Assembly (NCBI RefSeq): GCF_947501225.1
Contig: NZ_CANMUW010000002.1
Coordinates: 248,001 to 312,000 of the forward strand
Source of the DNA: an uncultured Shewanella sp.
GTDB lineage: Bacteria > Pseudomonadota > Gammaproteobacteria > Enterobacterales > Shewanellaceae
Direction: 5' to 3'
Length of the DNA: 64,000 bases
The stretch's first letter is position 1, and each line of letters starts with the position of its first letter. This document shows, in pieces, positions 1 through 9,419 of this stretch. Both the position numbers and the translations under genes were made by a program. The notes under the pieces were generated by a model. That model saw only the letters and a list, made by a program, of their open reading frames with translations. It searched no databases and had not been told where the DNA came from.

Positions 1-40
1 TCCAACTGGACGTCGATTTAATACCAAGCGGGATAAGAGA

Positions 41-1831
41 TTAAAAATCGGACTCATCCAACTCGGTGAGCTGTTCACAGCCGGACTCGATCTGTTTGCG
101 CAGGCTACGTGTCTGCACCGCCCAATAACCCATGTAGAATTGAGCCGTTTTCAGCTTGCCCTGATAAAACGCGCTGTCGCCGGTACCTGTCTCGAGCGCC
201 GCCAGTGCAGTAGACGCGGTGCGAGTCCACATCCAGGCTAAGGCCGTGATCCCTAGGATTTGCATATAGGGCATAGACGCGGCGCCGAGCAGATCCGGAT
301 TCTTCTCCGCGTTCATGGCGATATATTGGGTCGCTTTCTCCAGATCCTTCGAGGCATCCATCAAACCGGCGAGGTAGGGCTGCATCGAATCGTTGCCCAT
401 ATTCTGCTCGATAAGCTGCTTAACAAGCGACGACCAGTGCATCAAGGTTGCCGCCTTGTCTGACAAGATCTTACGGCCGACCAGATCCAGCGCCTGTACA
501 CCGTTTGTACCTTCATAGATCATAGCGATACGAATATCACGCACGAACTGCTCCATGCCCCACTCATGAATATATCCATGCCCGCCGAATACCTGCTGGG
601 CATCGACACAAGCGTTGAAGCCCCTGTCGGTCACAAAGCCTTTGACTATCGGGGTAAACAGCGCGGCTAACTTGCCCGCAGCTTTGGCTTTTTCGCCATC
701 GCTGTGACGCTCGGCCTCATCCAGCCATAACGCCTGTTGACCTATCATCGCCCTCGCCCCTTCATTGAAAGCTTTCTGCGACATCAGCATGCGCCTTACA
801 TCACCGTGAACCAGGATAGGATCCGCAGCCATCTCCGGTGACTTTACCCCACTCAGCCCACGTCCCTGAATTCTCTCCTTGGCATAGGCGAGCGCGTTTT
901 GGTAGGCGATCTCTGACACGCCCAGCCCCTGAACCCCGACACCGAGCCTCGCCTGGTTCATCATGGTAAACATCGCCCTGAGACCCTGATGTGGTTCACC
1001 CACCAACTCGCCGAGGGCACCATCGAAGTTCATCACACAGGTCGAGTTACCATGGATCCCCATCTTGTGCTCGAGTCCGGTGGCGGACACTGTATTGACA
1101 TCACCCGGAGTGCCATCTTCATTGATTAAATACTTAGGCACGACAAACAGTGAGATCCCCTTCACCCCGGCCGGCGCGTCAGGCAGACGGGCCAGCACCA
1201 GATGGGCGATGTTTTCGGCCAGGTCGTGATCGCCGGATGAGATAAATATCTTCTCACCCGAGATAGCATATTGCCCCTCCCCGGCCTCAACCGCTTTGGT
1301 GCGTAACAGGGCAAGATCGGTACCGGCGTGTGACTCGGTCAGGTTCATGGTCCCCGTCCACTCGCCTGTCACCAGCTTCTCCAGATATTTCTGTTTGAGC
1401 GCTTCACTGCCATGGGCATGAATTGCTGCATAGGCGCCGTGCGTCAACCCCGGATACATAGCGAAAGCCATGTTGGTCGCCGTTTTCATCTCGGTAGCGA
1501 ACACACCTATGGCTTCGGGCAGCCCCTGGCCGCCATATTCAGGATCACAGGTCAAGGTGCCCCAACCATTATCAACATATTGTCGATACGCCTCTTTAAA
1601 TCCTTCGGGCGCGATGACATCCCCATCGACCAACTTACAACCTTCGACATCGCCGCTAGCGTTGAGCGGCAGCATTATTTCGGTTGAAAAGTCGGCCACA
1701 CCTTGCAAAATTGCATCGGCGAGCTCGGCATCAATCTCATCGAAACCTTTGAGTTCGCTACGCTCATAGATATTAAGAAGTTCATTTAATACAAACTGAT
1801 AATCACGAAGTGGCGCTTGATATGTCGGCAT
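41..1831 (-). CDS. Acyl-CoA dehydrogenase, long DmdC/AcdC-like form
   Basis: This 596-residue flavoprotein dehydrogenase should oxidise an acyl-CoA thioester at the alpha-beta position and pass electrons to electron-transfer flavoprotein. The typical family signatures are visible: the TMNLTESHAGTDLALLRTKA substrate/FAD loop (about residues 160-180), the KIFISSGDHD segment, and the late QQVFGGHGYIHEWGMEQFVRDIRI block with an IYEGTNG motif just after it. The protein is about 200 residues longer than classical short or medium chain enzymes and has the extra C-terminal domain seen in the DmdC-like clade (3-methylmercaptopropionyl-CoA and related substrates). Substrate cannot be read from sequence. 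It stands alone, divergent from yeaD, with 268 bp between the two starts. Confidence 0.93.
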   Translation of the reverse strand: MPTYQAPLRDYQFVLNELLNIYERSELKGFDEIDAELADAILQGVADFSTEIMLPLNASGDVEGCKLVDGDVIAPEGFKEAYRQYVDNGWGTLTCDPEYGGQGLPEAIGVFATEMKTATNMAFAMYPGLTHGAYAAIHAHGSEALKQKYLEKLVTGEWTGTMNLTESHAGTDLALLRTKAVEAGEGQYAISGEKIFISSGDHDLAENIAHLVLARLPDAPAGVKGISLFVVPKYLINEDGTPGDVNTVSATGLEHKMGIHGNSTCVMNFDGALGELVGEPHQGLRAMFTMMNQARLGVGVQGLGVSEIAYQNALAYAKERIQGRGLSGVKSPEMAADPILVHGDVRRMLMSQKAFNEGARAMIGQQALWLDEAERHSDGEKAKAAGKLAALFTPIVKGFVTDRGFNACVDAQQVFGGHGYIHEWGMEQFVRDIRIAMIYEGTNGVQALDLVGRKILSDKAATLMHWSSLVKQLIEQNMGNDSMQPYLAGLMDASKDLEKATQYIAMNAEKNPDLLGAASMPYMQILGITALAWMWTRTASTALAALETGTGDSAFYQGKLKTAQFYMGYWAVQTRSLRKQIESGCEQLTELDESDF

Positions 1832-2099
1832 TCCCTGTTCCTTTTATTTTTTATACTAAGACACAAACACTCTGACCTTTCATACACTGGTTTCAATCAT
1901 GCGTTTAAATTTTTTCTTTTACAAGAGGCGTCTGATTATTAAACAGAGTAAATAGCAAAAATACTCCTTCACCTTGGGTCTGCTTTTGATCTCAAACAGG
2001 GTAAACATGAAATGAAGAGAACTTCCCCTTATGAAAGCCATTAAAACGCTGTAAGCTAACGCTCAATGAGTACGACATTAGGGAATGAGGAACAAGTAG

Positions 2100-2948
2100 A
2101 TGGGTTCTGTAACGACAAAAAAACACGCCAACGGATTAGAGTACGTGGATATTGACACTCCCCTGTGCACGGCGAGAATTTTTATGCAAGGCGCTCAGAT
2201 AGATCGCTTTCAGCCTAAGGGAAAAAAGCCGCTACTTTGGGTCTCCTCTGCCGATGATTACCAACCGGGAAGTGGTATAAGAGGCGGAGTTCCTATCTGC
2301 TGGCCCTGGTTTGGCATGAATGACAATCCCGACTGGCCACAACATGGTTTCGCTCGCACCAGTCTATGGACACTGGAATCGGTACAGATGCGATCTGATG
2401 TGGCAGAGCTTAAGTTCGCTCTACAGATAACCGAAGAAAATAGGGCATATTGGCCCCACGACACCCGTGTCGAGGTGCTGTTTACCTTAGGCGATACACT
2501 TACCGTGTCGTTAACCAACACCAACCTGGGCGATCAGGCCGTCAGCCTGACTCAAGCACTGCATACTTATTTCCCGATAAATGATATACATCAGCTCAGG
2601 GCCAGCGGGTTTGCAGGCGCACAATATATTGAGTTCGGTGAAGGGCCCTATCAACAGGATGGAGATGAGGTGACATTCGACAGGGAAACCGACCGGGTTT
2701 ACACCCGGCTTGGCCAAAACCAACAGCTGCATACACCCGATGGCACCATAGAAATCAGCCGTGAAAACAGCGAATCGGCGGTGCTGTGGAATCCATGGAT
2801 CGACAAGTCACAGCGCCTGTCACGCTTCAACAGTGATGACTATCTCTGCATGGTCTGCCTCGAAGCGGCGAATGTATTGGAAGACAAGGTCACCCTTCTC
2901 CCCAATGAATCCCACACCTTAACAACGAAGATTGGTTGGAAGGCATAG
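2100..2948 (+). CDS. yeaD: D-hexose-6-phosphate mutarotase (YeaD family)
   Basis: This is a 282-residue aldose-1-epimerase-fold enzyme that interconverts the alpha and beta anomers of hexose 6-phosphates in the cytoplasm. Family motifs are present: GIRGGVPICWPWFG near residues 60-73, the PQHGFAR block with the catalytic His, and the ENSESAVLWNPWIDKS stretch near the C terminus. The ATG follows a GAGGAA Shine-Dalgarno sequence at good spacing. A strong intrinsic terminator lies 30 bp after the stop, so it is probably monocistronic. Confidence 0.92.
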   Translation: MGSVTTKKHANGLEYVDIDTPLCTARIFMQGAQIDRFQPKGKKPLLWVSSADDYQPGSGIRGGVPICWPWFGMNDNPDWPQHGFARTSLWTLESVQMRSDVAELKFALQITEENRAYWPHDTRVEVLFTLGDTLTVSLTNTNLGDQAVSLTQALHTYFPINDIHQLRASGFAGAQYIEFGEGPYQQDGDEVTFDRETDRVYTRLGQNQQLHTPDGTIEISRENSESAVLWNPWIDKSQRLSRFNSDDYLCMVCLEAANVLEDKVTLLPNESHTLTTKIGWKA

Positions 2949-2977
2949 CGCTGAACTCAAGCAAACAGATATTACCA

Positions 2978-3010
2978 AGGCCTGCTTCACTCACTGAGCA
3001 GGCCTTTTTA
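2978..3010 (+). terminator. Intrinsic terminator after yeaD
   Basis: A perfect 9-bp stem AGGCCTGCT / AGCAGGCCT with a 10-nt loop is followed by a run of T residues on the plus strand. Confidence 0.85.
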
Positions 3011-3143
3011 ATGCCGCAAATGCCAAATTCACACCCGCTCTCTGCCAGTTTATAGACACCGAATAGATCAGAATATCAGTTATTTGAACTTATACCGTGC
3101 TAAACTCAGAGTTCATTATCATCAATACCGAAACTCGCTATCC

Positions 3144-6100
3144 ATGCTGCGGCAATTATCTCGTGCAAAGCGACTCACACTGGCTTTCACTCTCATATTA
3201 CTGACTCTCTGCGTCGTTCTGGCGAGCAGCTACGAGAGGCTGGCCATCTCTCTGGCAAACCGCTACCTCGTAGAATACGACACACAGATAACCGAGCTCA
3301 GCATCACTCCTGACTCGCTCAAGGTATGGCATGTTCCGCATTTGAGCCTGAAGGTTCACGACTCTCGGGTCGCGATCACAGATCTGGTCATAAGATTGGA
3401 TAGCAGATCTTCGCCTCTTCAGCTCTTCACTGAGCCGCTATCGCTGAGCCGGATAGATAGAATATCGCTGGCACAAGTTGAGGTTGCGCTCAACCCGGCG
3501 GTAATCACCGAGCAGCGCGGAAATCTGGATGAGCAGGGACCGGCGCTGGCACTGGATCCAGACCAGCTGCCCGAGATAGATATCGGCAAAACCTCACTGA
3601 CCCTGCTCGGCACAGATCCGTCTCGCTTGAGTCTGGTCATGGATAGACTGCAACTCGATGATACCGGGCGGCTCAACACCAGTTTAAGCCATCAGGGAAA
3701 CCGCTTATTCGATTTAACGGCTCAGCTGAGCGGGCAGCGCTGGCAAGTATCCACCAGCTTAGTATTTCATGAGTTAGCCATACTCCTGCGTCGTATACCG
3801 ACTCAAGATCTAAACATTGATGGCCTGGCTCCCCTGCTCGAACTACAGCAACAGATGGCTGATGCAAACATCGAACTCAGTGGCACAGTGAGCTCCACAG
3901 TCGACCTTAATCTTAAAACCGCCGAGCTGATGTCCCATCATACACTCCAAGGCGCGCGTATCGTCCTTGGTGAGCTGGAGGGACTGACAGTTGCACCACA
4001 TTCGGCCGTAAGCTCCGAAAAGACAGAAAAGGGAAGTGACAGCAGCAAAGCCGGCCTGGAGTTTGAGCTTAATGGCCACCTTGCGGACCTATCCTTTAGT
4101 CTGCTTCCCTTTTCTTTGAGTGTGTCGCCCAACCGGCCTCAGCAAGAGGTCCTGCTCGACCTCATAGCCGATGAAGCAGTGAAGACCCGGATAAAACAGA
4201 GCATTCTGGCTTTAACTACCGAGTCATCCCCGCAGATAAAGCTGAGCCTGGGGCAGCCTCTCATCTACTCGCTGCAAGACAAAAAGGTTAGCTGGGAAGC
4301 GCTTCGACTCAGTGTCGCTCGCTCAAAAATTGAAGTCACCGCCTCGCTGGATGAAGGGACACTGTCGCTGCCCAACCAAAACAGAGAGACCTTGAATTTT
4401 AACAGTAAATGGCAAATGAGTGCTGAGCAGAGGCAAGCTGTGTCGATAGATGCGCTCTTAGCCGAATTTGAAGATAACGCCCTTGCTGATATGACCCTCG
4501 GCGGCTCTTCGCTGGCATTGAAAGGAGATTTAGCCGTAACGGCGAACAATGAAGCGCCCAGAAATAAAGTCACACCACCTCTCTCCGTTGAGCTTCATGT
4601 GAGTAAAGATGCCCGGTTTTTTGCCAACCAGTTAGTAATAAAGGAGCGACAAAGTTCACCATCGAGCCAAGGCCTGTCCGACTTCTCCTTCAGCAATCAG
4701 ATGGCTCAACTTACCCTTGCCGACCCCCTTACCCTGCGCTATGACGATAAGGGGCTACTCGAGATTGTGCTCCCTGAGCTGACGATGAGTCTTGGCCCCA
4801 TCTCCTATCGCCACCTCCGCCCCTCATCCAAACATAAAACACTGGAGTTTGATGCAGATGAGCTTGTGTTAAACACCTCAAAGCCGAGTCTGCTCACAAT
4901 GGGTCTTGGCGAGGCACTTCATAGATATAAAGACAACGGCAACGCGGATGCTGAATTCGAATTTACCGCAGCGCCCTTCACCCTTGAGTCTTCATCCATC
5001 CGCTTTGCAGATCTTAGCCGGGATATCGAACAGAGCAGTCACGACAATCTGATCACAACAGGGCATATTCAATTTAAGAGCCAAGGAGGTACGCGGCTTG
5101 CCATCTATGATACTCAAGGTAATGACCCCCTTGAGAAAGACAGCAAGAGGGTCGAGATAACGCTCCCCACTCTATCATTGGAGCAAAGCCAAACAGAGTT
5201 GAGCCACAAGGCATATAGCGACTCGGAGGATTTCTACCTTCTCTCTCTGCCCCGTTTAGCGGCTAAACTGGAGCACCCCAGCTCGGCCTCATTTGCACTC
5301 GCTGCGCCATCTGAGCCCAACGGATCTGAGGTGGAGCTGGGCTTACCGGGGACGGATCTGGTCAATAGTCTGAGTTATGAGGTCGATGGGGCGGAAATTC
5401 ATCACAGCTACATTAAAAATAAACGTAAGAGAAAACAGAAGCTGCTGCACATCTACCGCGCCACCCTGGAACAAGCGGTGAAGATGAGCTGGGAGGAGTT
5501 TCGGCTGGACTCTCATGAGAACTGGTCGATCGATGGTCTGGAATTTTCCAGCGAACACAGGCTGCAGCCCGGAGCCGGTGAGCAGGCACTGCTGAGTGGA
5601 AAACTGGAGCTCGATACCGAGCTCAGCACACTCCTTTTTCCGATTCAAAACAGCTACTCTCTGCCGGACAACCTCTATATCGACGGTCAGACGAGGCTGC
5701 TGGCAAGTTACCGGCTCAATCAACTGGCACAAACAAGGCAGCTCGATATCGATCTCTTTCCCAGACTCACCGCGTTAAACGGCAGCATTAACGACCTCCC
5801 CTTCGACGGTGTCGAGATCTCGGCGAACTGTCACCTCAATCTCGAACAGGAACAGGGCGGAGCGAATCGAGCCGCCTTCTCCTGCCCGCAGATGGCGCTC
5901 GCGGCCGATGCGTTTAATCCCGGAGTGTTAATAACAGACCTTAAGGCCGAAGGCGCGCTCTCCCTCAGCCGCGATGATGCGCTAACCGAGGAGACAGCAG
6001 ATAGCGCTGTTAAACTGAGTGATGCCGAGATATCCGTTAATGCCACAGGCGACCTTCTGGGTGGCCAATTTTTACTGCCACAATTTAACCTGAAGTTGCG

Positions 6101-6569
6101 CGACCGCTCTCACGCTTACCTTGTATTACAGGGGCTGAGTTTAGCGGAGCTACTCGCCATTCAGCCTCAGGTGGGAATTTATGCCGACGGTATCTTCGAT
6201 GGCGTACTGCCGGTCGAGCTAATTGACGGCAGAGTCTCTGTCAATGGCGGGCGGTTAGCGGCACGGGCACCGGGGGGGCTGATTTCGGTCAGTGGTAACC
6301 CGGCTGTCGACCAGATGCGTCAGTCACAGCCCTATCTCGACTTTGCCTTTTCGACCATGGAACATCTCCAATACACCGAGCTGGCCAGTACTTTCGATAT
6401 GGAGCCATCGGGCGACGCCCTGCTTAAGGTCAATGTCAAAGGCCGCGGCAAAGGTATCGAACGCCCCATTCACCTGAACTACTCGCAAGAGGAGAACATG
6501 CTGCAACTGCTGAAGAGCCTGCAGGTGGGCGACAAACTGCAGACTCAGATTGAACAATCGATGAACTGA
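3144..6569 (+). CDS. ydbH: YdbH: AsmA-like intermembrane phospholipid transport protein
   Basis: This very large protein (about 1141 residues from this start) has one N-terminal membrane anchor (LTLAFTLILLTLCVVLASS) and then a long beta-rich periplasmic body. It ends in the conserved dicarboxylate-like C-terminal region (GRLAARAPGGLISVSGNP ... MEPSGDALLKVNVKGRGKG). With TamB and YhdP, YdbH is one of the AsmA-like bridges that supply phospholipid to the outer membrane, with YnbE as its outer-membrane partner and YdbL as modulator. Both partner genes follow here. It is clearly longer than E. coli YdbH (about 880 residues). A TTG start at 3084 would add 20 residues, but neither start has a clear ribosome binding site; I prefer the ATG at 3144. 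A MITE separates it from ynbE. Confidence 0.9.
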   Translation: MLRQLSRAKRLTLAFTLILLTLCVVLASSYERLAISLANRYLVEYDTQITELSITPDSLKVWHVPHLSLKVHDSRVAITDLVIRLDSRSSPLQLFTEPLSLSRIDRISLAQVEVALNPAVITEQRGNLDEQGPALALDPDQLPEIDIGKTSLTLLGTDPSRLSLVMDRLQLDDTGRLNTSLSHQGNRLFDLTAQLSGQRWQVSTSLVFHELAILLRRIPTQDLNIDGLAPLLELQQQMADANIELSGTVSSTVDLNLKTAELMSHHTLQGARIVLGELEGLTVAPHSAVSSEKTEKGSDSSKAGLEFELNGHLADLSFSLLPFSLSVSPNRPQQEVLLDLIADEAVKTRIKQSILALTTESSPQIKLSLGQPLIYSLQDKKVSWEALRLSVARSKIEVTASLDEGTLSLPNQNRETLNFNSKWQMSAEQRQAVSIDALLAEFEDNALADMTLGGSSLALKGDLAVTANNEAPRNKVTPPLSVELHVSKDARFFANQLVIKERQSSPSSQGLSDFSFSNQMAQLTLADPLTLRYDDKGLLEIVLPELTMSLGPISYRHLRPSSKHKTLEFDADELVLNTSKPSLLTMGLGEALHRYKDNGNADAEFEFTAAPFTLESSSIRFADLSRDIEQSSHDNLITTGHIQFKSQGGTRLAIYDTQGNDPLEKDSKRVEITLPTLSLEQSQTELSHKAYSDSEDFYLLSLPRLAAKLEHPSSASFALAAPSEPNGSEVELGLPGTDLVNSLSYEVDGAEIHHSYIKNKRKRKQKLLHIYRATLEQAVKMSWEEFRLDSHENWSIDGLEFSSEHRLQPGAGEQALLSGKLELDTELSTLLFPIQNSYSLPDNLYIDGQTRLLASYRLNQLAQTRQLDIDLFPRLTALNGSINDLPFDGVEISANCHLNLEQEQGGANRAAFSCPQMALAADAFNPGVLITDLKAEGALSLSRDDALTEETADSAVKLSDAEISVNATGDLLGGQFLLPQFNLKLRDRSHAYLVLQGLSLAELLAIQPQVGIYADGIFDGVLPVELIDGRVSVNGGRLAARAPGGLISVSGNPAVDQMRQSQPYLDFAFSTMEHLQYTELASTFDMEPSGDALLKVNVKGRGKGIERPIHLNYSQEENMLQLLKSLQVGDKLQTQIEQSMN

Positions 6570-6688
6570 GAAAAAACATATGGAATCAAGTCACAAAGCC
6601 GGTTCGTTAGTGCGATAATAGGGGCGATATTTGATGCTCAAAATAATCGTTCAGCTTAGTGTCATCTTTCGATCAATATAATAGACTG

Positions 6689-6953
6689 ATACCAATCAGT
6701 ATAAGAAAGTGATCTACTCAGCGTTTTTTTTGGCCACTAATTCAAGGCGAATGGATGATGGAATGGTTGTTCCCTTGTGAGGCCATTCAACGCTGAAGTA
6801 GGCAGTCAAAAACACGCCTAACAGGCGAGTTTTAGCGCATCCGATGCTGTGTTAACGAGCTTGAACGTAGAACAACTATGTTCTTCACTCGTTGCCTTGC
6901 CTCAGAAGCACTAAATTCTCGCTGAGCGATCACATCTTTATACTGATTGGTAT
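6689..6953. mobile_element. 265-bp MITE, copy 1 (between ydbH and ynbE)
   Basis: The element is bounded by perfect 16-bp terminal inverted repeats, ATACCAATCAGTATAA at the left and its reverse complement at the right. The arms extend imperfectly into GTGATC...CTCAGCG on both sides. It carries no transposase ORF. A second copy of exactly the same length lies at 43729-43993 in the opposite orientation, which fixes the boundaries. It separates ydbH from ynbE in an operon that is normally compact. Confidence 0.85.
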
Positions 6954-7009
6954 TAAATGAAACATCGGCTGTTATCTGTATCCGCCGATTAGGATAAAAG
7001 GAACTCCCA

Positions 7010-7210
7010 GTGAAAAGATTGCCTTTTTTACGAACGTCCGTAAGCGCAATAGTTGCACTCCTGGCTCTGACCGCCTGTACGCCCACGGTCAAGATAGAGC
7101 CACCCGATAAACCCATAGTGATCAACCTCAACGTCAAGATTGAACATGAGATCAAGATAAAGGTTGATAAAGAGCTGGATGAACTGCTCACCAACGATGA
7201 GCTATTTTAA
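7010..7210 (+). CDS. ynbE: YnbE outer-membrane lipoprotein
   Basis: This 66-residue lipoprotein has an N-terminal signal and an LLALTAC lipobox (Cys near residue 23). The mature part is short, starting TPTVKIEPPDKPIVINLNV and ending in a charged amphipathic stretch (IEHEIKIKVDKELDEL). YnbE pairs with the C-terminal end of YdbH to form the intermembrane bridge. The start is GTG at 7010, preceded by AAAAGGAA. It lies 57 bp downstream of the MITE, so its transcription may start from, or pass through, that element. Confidence 0.9.
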   Translation: MKRLPFLRTSVSAIVALLALTACTPTVKIEPPDKPIVINLNVKIEHEIKIKVDKELDELLTNDELF

Positions 7211-7237
7211 TCAGGTTCGGTTAATTAGGAGTACACA

Positions 7238-7558
7238 ATGAAATCAAAATTACTGGTGCTAGCCGCAGGTCTGCTGCTGAGCCTGAACGCCTTTGCCATC
7301 TCCCTTCAGGACGCCAAGTCTCAGGGACTCGTTGGAGAACAACCTAACGGCTACCTGGGCGTAGTTAAGAGTAGCCCGGAAGCCAACTCGGTCGCTAAAC
7401 AGGTCAATGCCAAGCGTAAAACCCATTATGAGAAGATCGCCAGAAAAAATGGCATCTCGGTTGAAGATGTCGCTAAGCTGGCCGCCGAAAAAGCGATGAA
7501 GGCGACGAAAAAGGGGCAGTACATCAAAAATACGAGTGGTAAATGGATAAAAAAGTAA
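7238..7558 (+). CDS. ydbL: YdbL periplasmic DUF1318 protein
   Basis: This 106-residue secreted protein has a clear signal peptide (LLVLAAGLLLSLNAFA) and a DUF1318-type body (SLQDAKSQGLVGEQPNGYLG ... KVNAKRKTHYEKIARKNG). YdbL is thought to modulate or chaperone the YdbH-YnbE bridge. It lies 27 bp after ynbE with its own TTAGGAG ribosome binding site, and an intrinsic terminator follows the stop, closing the operon. Confidence 0.9.
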   Translation: MKSKLLVLAAGLLLSLNAFAISLQDAKSQGLVGEQPNGYLGVVKSSPEANSVAKQVNAKRKTHYEKIARKNGISVEDVAKLAAEKAMKATKKGQYIKNTSGKWIKK

Positions 7559-7603
7559 CGCCCATCATCTTTATATCTGACCAATGATCCCCCTTGGTAC
7601 AGG

Positions 7604-7627
7604 AGCCCGCACAGCGGGCTTTTTATT
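7604..7627 (+). terminator. Intrinsic terminator of the ydbH-ynbE-ydbL operon
   Basis: A 7-bp perfect stem AGCCCGC / GCGGGCT with a 3-nt loop is followed by TTTTATTGTTT. Confidence 0.85.
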
Positions 7628-7733
7628 GTTTAAGCTGGATAATACCGGCCGAAATATTTAACTCCGCTTTTTGTCTGACTTCCCCCGATAGAGATCATAA
7701 CTGTGCACTAAGCACCACTTAAACGCAGCTGCA

Positions 7734-7749
7734 TGTGAGCAGAATCACA
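7734..7749. promoter_or_regulatory. CRP box upstream of the Dcu carrier
   Basis: This is an exact match to the consensus CRP site, TGTGA-N6-TCACA, located 168 bp before the start codon of the C4-dicarboxylate carrier in a 358-bp intergenic region that otherwise holds only the ydbL terminator. In Shewanella, CRP is the main activator of anaerobic respiration genes, so activation of fumarate/succinate transport is plausible. Confidence 0.7.
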
Positions 7750-7916
7750 GCTTCAACAAATAGTGAATTAATCATCCCTATATAAGCAATAACGATAGTA
7801 AAATCCTCTAATCCAGGGAAAAGCGGTACCAAATCTCCTAATAAGCTTCACCTGAACTTTTATCACCTCCTGCCCGGCAGGTATGTGTTTCCTCTTAGCT
7901 TCAGATTAGGCTGTTT

Positions 7917-9218
7917 ATGGTTTTTGTTGAATTGCTCGTTGTCCTCGCATTTATCTATCTCGGTGCCCGAATCGGCGGAATAGGCATAGGTCTGGCCGGT
8001 GGTGCCGGCGTGCTGGTACTGTCACTGTTTCTTGGTGTCGACACGGGCCACATTCCGGTTGATGTCATTCTCATCATCATGTCGGTGATCGCCGCCATCG
8101 CCGCAATGCAGGTGGCGGGAGGCCTGGAGTGGCTGGTCGATCTATCAGAGACTTTCCTTCGGAAAAACCCTAAACATATCACCTTCTACGCCCCGGTCGT
8201 CACCTACTTTATGACCCTGCTGGCGGGTACCGGCCATACGGCGTTCTCGACACTGCCGGTTATCGCCGAGGTCGCCAAAGAGCAAGGCATAAGACCATCG
8301 AGACCACTTGGGATCTCGGTCGTTGCCTCACAAATCGCCATTACCGCCTCGCCGATATCGGCCGCCGTGGTGTTCTTCTCCGGCATCTTAGAGCCTATCG
8401 GCGTGAGCTATCTGACGCTGCTGGCCGTCTGTATCCCAACCACCTTTATCGCGTGCATGATAGGCGCAGCAGTCTCCAACTTTTTGGGCTGCGAGTTATC
8501 GGATGATCCGGTATATCAGGCGCGGCTGGAAAAGGGGTTGGTTAAGCTGCAGGGTAAGACTCAAAGGGATATTCTGCCCACCGCCAAACCCGCAACCTAT
8601 ATCTTTATCTCGGCCATTATCGGTGTCATCGTCTACGCCACTCTGATCTCAGACACGGTCAACCTGATCCCGGACCCATCTCTGGGTCGTAACGAGGCGA
8701 TCATGGTGTTTATGCTTGCCGCTGCAACTGCCATTGTCACCTTCACCAGGATAGATGCCTCAGAGATCGCCAATGCCGCCACCTTCAAGTCGGGGATGAG
8801 TGCCTGCATCTGTGTCTTGGGTGTTGCCTGGCTGGGAGACACTTTCGTCTCCAGCCACATCAACGATATCAAAGCACTTTCGGCCGATGTGCTTAATCAG
8901 TATCCCTGGATGCTTGCGGTGACTCTGTTTTTCGCCTCTATGCTGCTCTACTCACAGGGCGCGACCACAACCGCATTGATGCCGGCCGCCATAGCCATAG
9001 GCGTCGCCCCCATCACGGCTATCGCCTCTTTTGCCGCCGTCAGTGCCCTGTTCGTGCTGCCGACCTACCCGACACTGTTAGCCGCGGTGCAGATGGATGA
9101 TACCGGCTCGACCCGCATCGGAAATATGGTGTTTAACCATCCATTTCTTATTCCGGGCCTGGTCACCATAACCACCTCTGTGGCATTAGGGTTTGCGTTT
9201 GGCGGGATGATGCTTTAA
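7917..9218 (+). CDS. dcuB: Anaerobic C4-dicarboxylate transporter, DcuA/DcuB family
   Basis: This is a 433-residue polytopic inner-membrane carrier of the DcuA/DcuB family, which exchanges fumarate, malate or aspartate for succinate. Diagnostic stretches are collinear with E. coli DcuA/DcuB: GARIGGIGIGLAGGAGVLVL near the N terminus, MQVAGGLEWLV, the LAGTGHTAFSTLPVIAEVAK segment, ITASPISAAVVFFS, FKSGMSACICVLGVAWLGDTF, and PTYPTLLAAVQMDDTGSTRIG near the C terminus. Family assignment is firm, but DcuA versus DcuB is not: GTGHT looks DcuB-like, while overall similarity to DcuA is also high. It is monocistronic and probably CRP-controlled (box at 7734-7749). Confidence 0.9.
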   Translation: MVFVELLVVLAFIYLGARIGGIGIGLAGGAGVLVLSLFLGVDTGHIPVDVILIIMSVIAAIAAMQVAGGLEWLVDLSETFLRKNPKHITFYAPVVTYFMTLLAGTGHTAFSTLPVIAEVAKEQGIRPSRPLGISVVASQIAITASPISAAVVFFSGILEPIGVSYLTLLAVCIPTTFIACMIGAAVSNFLGCELSDDPVYQARLEKGLVKLQGKTQRDILPTAKPATYIFISAIIGVIVYATLISDTVNLIPDPSLGRNEAIMVFMLAAATAIVTFTRIDASEIANAATFKSGMSACICVLGVAWLGDTFVSSHINDIKALSADVLNQYPWMLAVTLFFASMLLYSQGATTTALMPAAIAIGVAPITAIASFAAVSALFVLPTYPTLLAAVQMDDTGSTRIGNMVFNHPFLIPGLVTITTSVALGFAFGGMML

Positions 9219-9257
9219 TCAGTGAGTGTCCTTCTTAGCCAATTGCTTATCCGATAA

Positions 9258-9332
9258 CAAGTCTCAAGTATCTTCTTAGGTTGGGTTCATTGGGCTGGTT
9301 TGGTACTTAGAATGTCTGCTAGGTACCATAGC
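9258..9332. repeat. 75-bp dispersed repeat, copy 1
   Basis: This stretch aligns without gaps, at roughly 70 percent identity, to 14291-14365 in the same orientation. Shared blocks include TATCTTCTTAG, TTCATT, GTTTGGT and ACCATAGC. Both copies are intergenic and noncoding. It looks like a decayed member of a dispersed repeat family. Confidence 0.5.
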
Positions 9333-9419
9333 AGCTGGATTGTATATCCGGGAACCAAGGCAACAGTTAATGCCACCTCGGTGTGATGCTTGATTCTGTG
9401 AAGAGAGCTAGTCGCGAGT

